DNA of 7,147 nt, from contig CAYWTX010000640.1 in the NCBI GenBank assembly GCA_964461295.1, positions 1 through 7,147 on the forward strand. The letters are read 5' to 3'. The notes under the pieces were generated by a model. It was not told the DNA's origin. It ran no database searches and worked only from the letters and a program-made list of their open reading frames with translations. Numbering within the stretch: position 1 is the first letter of the stretch; each line of letters starts with the position of its first letter. Both the position numbers and the translations under genes were made by a program. Below are positions 4,136 to 7,147 of this stretch, in pieces. This DNA comes from CAYWTX01 sp964461295. Lineage in GTDB: Bacteria > Planctomycetota > Phycisphaerae > SM23-33.

Positions 4136-5857
4136 CTACTGCCCGCCCTGCAGGAACAGATCGTCGATGTCCGGCGCCACGCCGAAGCTGTTCAGCGCCT
4201 CGCCGTACCGGTAGTACACTTCCAGGCACAGGGCGCCCAGGGCCGTCATGTACACCCGCCCGCCCCGGCCGCCCCACTTGTCGCCCTCGTGTTCCCAGCT
4301 TCCGGCGTGCTCGCCCGTCTTGAGTTGGTTCTCGATGAGCACGTCGCGAACGCGCCGGTTCCACCACACCCGGTGCTCGCCGCCCATGTTGTGCATCCCG
4401 TACGTCGCGTAGTACCACAGGTAGAAGTCGCGCCCGCCGCCCCACCTCGGCTCGTGCCTGCGCATCAGGTCGGCCGCCTTCACCAGCAGGTGGTTCTTGA
4501 TCCCCACGTTGCTGAACTGGCGCACGACCATCCCCGCGGCCGTCAGGGCCGGATGCCCGGAATAGTTCTGCGATTCCTCATATGTATAGCCGACTTCGCC
4601 GCTGGAGGCCTGCGTCCCGCCCTTGTCCGTCACCGAGTCGGCGAACGTCAGCGCCCGCGAGTAGATCGTGTTGTCGAAGGCGATCTCCGCCAGCTTGGCG
4701 GCCTTCAGCGCCTGCACGGCCCAGGCCGTCACCGACAGGTCCGATTGCCCGCAATTGGCCGTGTAGCGCCACCCGCCGTCGGGGTTGACGCCCTTGATGA
4801 GGTAGTCGACCGCCTTTCGGGCGGCCTGGCCGACGCGCTCGTCGCGCGCCCGCCCGTACGCCTCGCACAGGGCGATGGTCGCCATCGAGTGGCAGTAGAT
4901 GTTCTTGTCGACCGCCCCGTCCCCGGCCTGGAGCTTCATCAGGGCCTCGACGCCGCGCAGCACGTTGCGCCGGTACTCGCCCTTGCGCGTCGTGTTGCCC
5001 GCGCCCAGCAGCGCCAGCAGCGCCAGGCCCGTCACGCCCGAGTCGCCCTTGGCCTCGCCGCCCCAGCGCCGGCAGTCCCACATCCCGCCCGCCTCCTGGT
5101 GAATCGCCAGCCAGCGCAGCGCGGCGTCCACGGCCGAGCGGGCCTGCACTCCGCCCCACTTGGTCATCGTGCGGAAGAAATCGCCCGTGCCGGACAGATT
5201 GATGTTGTACGGCCCGATCTCGCCGTAGCTGGGGGCGTCCTGGTCGCCGAACTGCTTGGGCAGCACGTTCATCGAACGCCCGGGGCGCGGCGCACGGTTG
5301 ATCAGGTACTCCGCCGGCTTGTCGCGCGGCGCCGGTTGCTTGTACAGGAAGATATCGGCCGGCCCGGCGACCCGGGCCGCGATGATCGGTATCTGGTACG
5401 ACACGTCCGTGGACTTCTCGGAGATCTCTTCCGGCGCGTCCACGTCCACCTCGGTCGCCTTCACCTTGATGTCCGGCGTCTCGATCGCGATCTGGTCGGT
5501 CCTGATGACCTCCTCAGTGGGCTTGATGTCCGTCGGCTTGACGGTCATGTGGATGTCCGGCCGCTCCTCCTTCACGTCGTCCTTCACGTCCCTCATGTCC
5601 TCGGGCTTCTCGGTGAGGATGTCCCGTTTGGGATCGGTCAGCTCGAACTTGTCGACGATGGGTTCCTCGACCTTGAACTCGAACTCCTTCATGGTGGGCA
5701 TCGCGGTGGTGGCGGTGCTGAACTTGTAGACCACTCCCGCCGCGATCAGCAGTCCGAAGACGACCAGGCCATACGCCATCGCCTTGCGGTCGATGATCTC
5801 GTTGCGGACCGGGCGCCGCCGAAGCTCTGCCAGCGAGACCTGCACGGGCTTAGCCAT
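4136..5857 (-). CDS. membrane-anchored prenyltransferase/squalene-oxidase-repeat (alpha/alpha-toroid) protein of an ExbBD operon
   Basis: The 573-residue protein has a short cytoplasmic N-terminus, one membrane helix (about 28-45), and a ~140-residue charged linker (50-190) rich in Asp, Glu, Lys and Pro. A helical-repeat domain of the squalene-cyclase/prenyltransferase fold follows (about 238-550). Repeat signatures include GVTGLALLALLGAG (274-287), YCHSMATIALCEAYG (321-335), NPDGGWRYTANCGQSDLSVTAWAVQALKAAK (358-388), HPALTAAGMVVRQF (435-448) and GSWE (519-522). The only D-x-D-D string (563-566) is in the tail, outside the domain, so cyclase activity is unlikely; a binding or structural role is more probable. 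The gene lies 54 bp after exbD, with AGGAG 9 nt before its ATG. Helix-plus-linker mimics TonB/TolA, so I infer it is the partner driven by ExbBD. Similar proteins are, to my knowledge, frequent in Planctomycetota, with unknown function. Confidence 0.85.
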   Translation of the reverse strand: MAKPVQVSLAELRRRPVRNEIIDRKAMAYGLVVFGLLIAAGVVYKFSTATTAMPTMKEFEFKVEEPIVDKFELTDPKRDILTEKPEDMRDVKDDVKEERPDIHMTVKPTDIKPTEEVIRTDQIAIETPDIKVKATEVDVDAPEEISEKSTDVSYQIPIIAARVAGPADIFLYKQPAPRDKPAEYLINRAPRPGRSMNVLPKQFGDQDAPSYGEIGPYNINLSGTGDFFRTMTKWGGVQARSAVDAALRWLAIHQEAGGMWDCRRWGGEAKGDSGVTGLALLALLGAGNTTRKGEYRRNVLRGVEALMKLQAGDGAVDKNIYCHSMATIALCEAYGRARDERVGQAARKAVDYLIKGVNPDGGWRYTANCGQSDLSVTAWAVQALKAAKLAEIAFDNTIYSRALTFADSVTDKGGTQASSGEVGYTYEESQNYSGHPALTAAGMVVRQFSNVGIKNHLLVKAADLMRRHEPRWGGGRDFYLWYYATYGMHNMGGEHRVWWNRRVRDVLIENQLKTGEHAGSWEHEGDKWGGRGGRVYMTALGALCLEVYYRYGEALNSFGVAPDIDDLFLQGGQ

Positions 5858-5871
5858 GTTCGCGTTCTCCT

Positions 5872-5886
5872 GCCCGACCGTCGGGC
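5872..5886 (-). promoter_or_regulatory. inverted repeat immediately upstream of the toroid gene's ribosome binding site
   Basis: GCCCGAC and GTCGGGC flank a single base, giving a 6-bp GC-only-but-one stem with a 3-nt loop in RNA. On the minus strand it abuts the AGGAG that serves the ATG at 5857 and lies 25 bp after the exbD stop. It could tune translation or transcript processing between exbD and the toroid gene. It lacks a T-run, so it is not a clear terminator. Confidence 0.35.
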
Positions 5887-5911
5887 GATACGTCCAACCG
5901 CCGCCGGCGGC

Positions 5912-6346
5912 TCAGCGCTCTTCCTTGATGGCCACGGTCGCCGACACCTTGGTGATGCCGGCCTGCGCGCAGCAGCCCATCACGGCCGCAACGTGCTCCC
6001 ATTTCACCCGGCGGTCGCCGCGAATGACTACCGACTGCTCCTTGTTCCGCACCCGGGCGCGGGAGAGATTGGTCGTCAGGCCCGACAGCGACATCTTCTC
6101 GTTCTCGACGTGGTAGAACGCCTCGCCGCCGGGCAAGGCGCGAACGTTGACGACGATGGGGCGCGGCGGCGGGGTCTTGACTTTCAACTCCCTTCCCTGG
6201 GTGGGCAGGTCGATGGACAGGTCCTGCTCCATGCTCTGGACGACGTCGGAGACCACCAGCAGGAAGAGAATGATGGCGAAGATGCAGTCCACCATCGGCG
6301 TCATGTCGACGCTCACGGGCTCCCAGGCTTCACGGTCGAACCTCAT
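5912..6346 (-). CDS. ExbD/TolR-family biopolymer transport protein
   Basis: The 144-residue inner-membrane protein is the proton-responsive partner of an ExbB/TolQ channel. It has a short cytoplasmic N-terminus, then VDMTPMVDCIFAIILFLLVV (13-32). D20 occupies the position of the essential membrane aspartate (Asp25 of E. coli ExbD). The chain continues with DLSIDLPTQG (42-51) and a periplasmic domain ending VVIRGDRRVKWEHVAAVMG (107-125) and AGITKVSATV (129-138), the standard ExbD/TolR C-terminal pattern. Length is normal. Its ATG overlaps the TGA of the preceding gene (ATGA), implying translational coupling and a fixed stoichiometry. ExbD versus TolR cannot be settled from sequence alone. The downstream partner is neither TonB nor TolA by recognisable domain. 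Confidence 0.92.
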   Translation of the reverse strand: MRFDREAWEPVSVDMTPMVDCIFAIILFLLVVSDVVQSMEQDLSIDLPTQGRELKVKTPPPRPIVVNVRALPGGEAFYHVENEKMSLSGLTTNLSRARVRNKEQSVVIRGDRRVKWEHVAAVMGCCAQAGITKVSATVAIKEER

Positions 6347-7143
6347 GCTCCGCCCTCCCTTGCGGCCCTGGCGGCCTGGCGGGAGTTGGCGGGATCCTGT
6401 TCGCCGGCCGGGACGAGGCCCGCGCCGGCGGACGCGCCGCGAAGCTTGAGTTGAGTGACCTTGTGGATGAACTGCTCGGTCAGCACCTCACATTCGCTGA
6501 TGATGACGCCGAGCTTCTGGTTGAAGAAGAAGAACAGGAACAGGGCGGGGATGGCCACGCAGAGGGCGGCGGCGGTGCAGAAGAGCTTGACGCGGATGCC
6601 TGCGGCGAGGGCCTGGGCCTTGCTGGCGCCCGAGGCGCCGGCGACGGCCTCGAAGACCATGACCATGCCCACGATGGTCCCCAGCAGGCCCAGCAGCGGC
6701 GCGGCGCCCGCGATGAGGTTCATCGCCTTGACGGGAATGCGGAGGCGGTTGATCTCGGCCCCGGCGTTGATCTCGCAGCGGTACTGGATGTCGTCGGGGC
6801 TGGAGGTCTGGAACCGGTCGGTGATGGCACGGCAGATCGAGGGGAACAGGCCGCGCTGGCGCAGCGAGAGGTCCTCGAAGCCGGCGAGGTCGCCGGCGTC
6901 CAGGAACCGGCGCGCGCTGTCCACGAAGGCCCCGGGAATCTGGCGCCCGCGGCGATAGATCCAGATGCTGTTGCTGGCCAGCAGGATCATCGCCAGCGCC
7001 AGAACGGCGATGGGGTGCATGAAGACGCCGCCGGCCACGTAAAGGTCCAACAGCGTCTGGGTGGCGGCGATGGTCAGCGGGCCCATGCCCGAGACGCGGT
7101 TCCACTTCTGCGCCGGATCGGTCTTCCCGGCGATCCGCTGCAT
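6343..7143 (-). CDS. ExbB/TolQ/MotA-family proton channel protein (start near window edge)
   Basis: The 266-residue inner-membrane protein should form the pentameric channel that surrounds ExbD and converts proton flow into motion. Predicted helices are about 38-58, 138-165 and 183-207, with the usual large cytoplasmic loop between the first two (RRGRQIPGAFVDSARRF onward). The signature APLLGLLGTIVGMVMVFEAV (148-167) and the third-helix segment TAAALCVAIPALFLFFFFNQ (190-209) are characteristic. The C-terminal ~35 residues are Ala/Arg/Glu-rich and probably disordered. The ATG at 7143 lies four bases from the window end, so an upstream start cannot be excluded; M20 (ATG at 7086) is an alternative, but without a good ribosome binding site. 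It is upstream of exbD with a 4-bp overlap. The operon promoter may lie outside the window. Confidence 0.9.
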   Translation of the reverse strand: MQRIAGKTDPAQKWNRVSGMGPLTIAATQTLLDLYVAGGVFMHPIAVLALAMILLASNSIWIYRRGRQIPGAFVDSARRFLDAGDLAGFEDLSLRQRGLFPSICRAITDRFQTSSPDDIQYRCEINAGAEINRLRIPVKAMNLIAGAAPLLGLLGTIVGMVMVFEAVAGASGASKAQALAAGIRVKLFCTAAALCVAIPALFLFFFFNQKLGVIISECEVLTEQFIHKVTQLKLRGASAGAGLVPAGEQDPANSRQAARAAREGGA

Positions 7144-7147
7144 GACG

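Noticed and set aside
4157..4168. D-x-D-D (DIDD, residues 563-566) as the squalene-hopene cyclase catalytic motif
   Set aside because: It lies in the C-terminal tail after the toroid, not in the mid-domain position of real cyclases.
6088..6118. GTTCT...AGAAC around ACGTGG inside exbD as a further parS site
   Set aside because: The arms are too far apart and the CACGTG core is missing; it is ordinary coding sequence.
3872..6454. 860-residue plus-strand ORF antisense to the ExbBD/toroid operon
   Set aside because: It is a GC-rich shadow frame, low in complexity and full of Arg/His/Pro/Val/Leu, while the opposite strand holds three recognisable genes with ribosome binding sites and family motifs.

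Overview
The window is GC-rich bacterial chromosome with no phage or plasmid hallmark genes. The gene families suggest a member of the Planctomycetota, perhaps Phycisphaerae-like. The pointers are a membrane-anchored squalene-cyclase-fold repeat protein beside ExbB/ExbD genes, a membrane protein with an 'H-X9-DG'-type C-terminal domain, and a structured GC-rich dispersed repeat. This placement is recognition of family style, not a computed result.

Layout. Positions 1-262 hold at most the tail of an unidentified plus-strand gene (low confidence) and one copy of a ~117-bp dispersed repeat. At 263-739 (minus) is a GTG-initiated dimeric-type dUTPase/MazG-fold nucleotide pyrophosphatase. It is divergent from a 281-aa four-helix membrane protein at 908-1753 (plus). 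Positions 1754-2363 carry no gene: first a relatively AT-rich stretch, then a second copy of the dispersed repeat (exactly 1,891 bp from the first), then two near-perfect parS palindromes on either side of a plausible sigma70-type promoter. A chromosomal ParB follows at 2364-3362, and 36 bp later a membrane-anchored dual-specificity/tyrosine phosphatase (3399-4058), probably in the same transcript. A nested inverted repeat at 4063-4120 sits between these genes and the convergent minus-strand operon.

The minus-strand operon reads ExbB/TolQ-like (7143-6343), ExbD/TolR-like (6346-5912, ATGA overlap) and a 573-aa protein (5857-4136). The last has one N-terminal membrane anchor, a long charged and proline-containing linker, and an alpha/alpha-toroid of prenyltransferase/squalene-oxidase repeats. 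It occupies the place where TonB or TolA would be expected in a proton-motive-force-driven complex. I infer that the three proteins form an inner-membrane energy-transducing machine whose periplasmic effector is the toroid. This is the best candidate here for an under-described system.

The ParB carries the N-terminal LGRGL-type ParA-contact motif, but no parA lies in the window. Two parS sites next to parB suggest the locus is origin-proximal and that ParB may control its own promoter.
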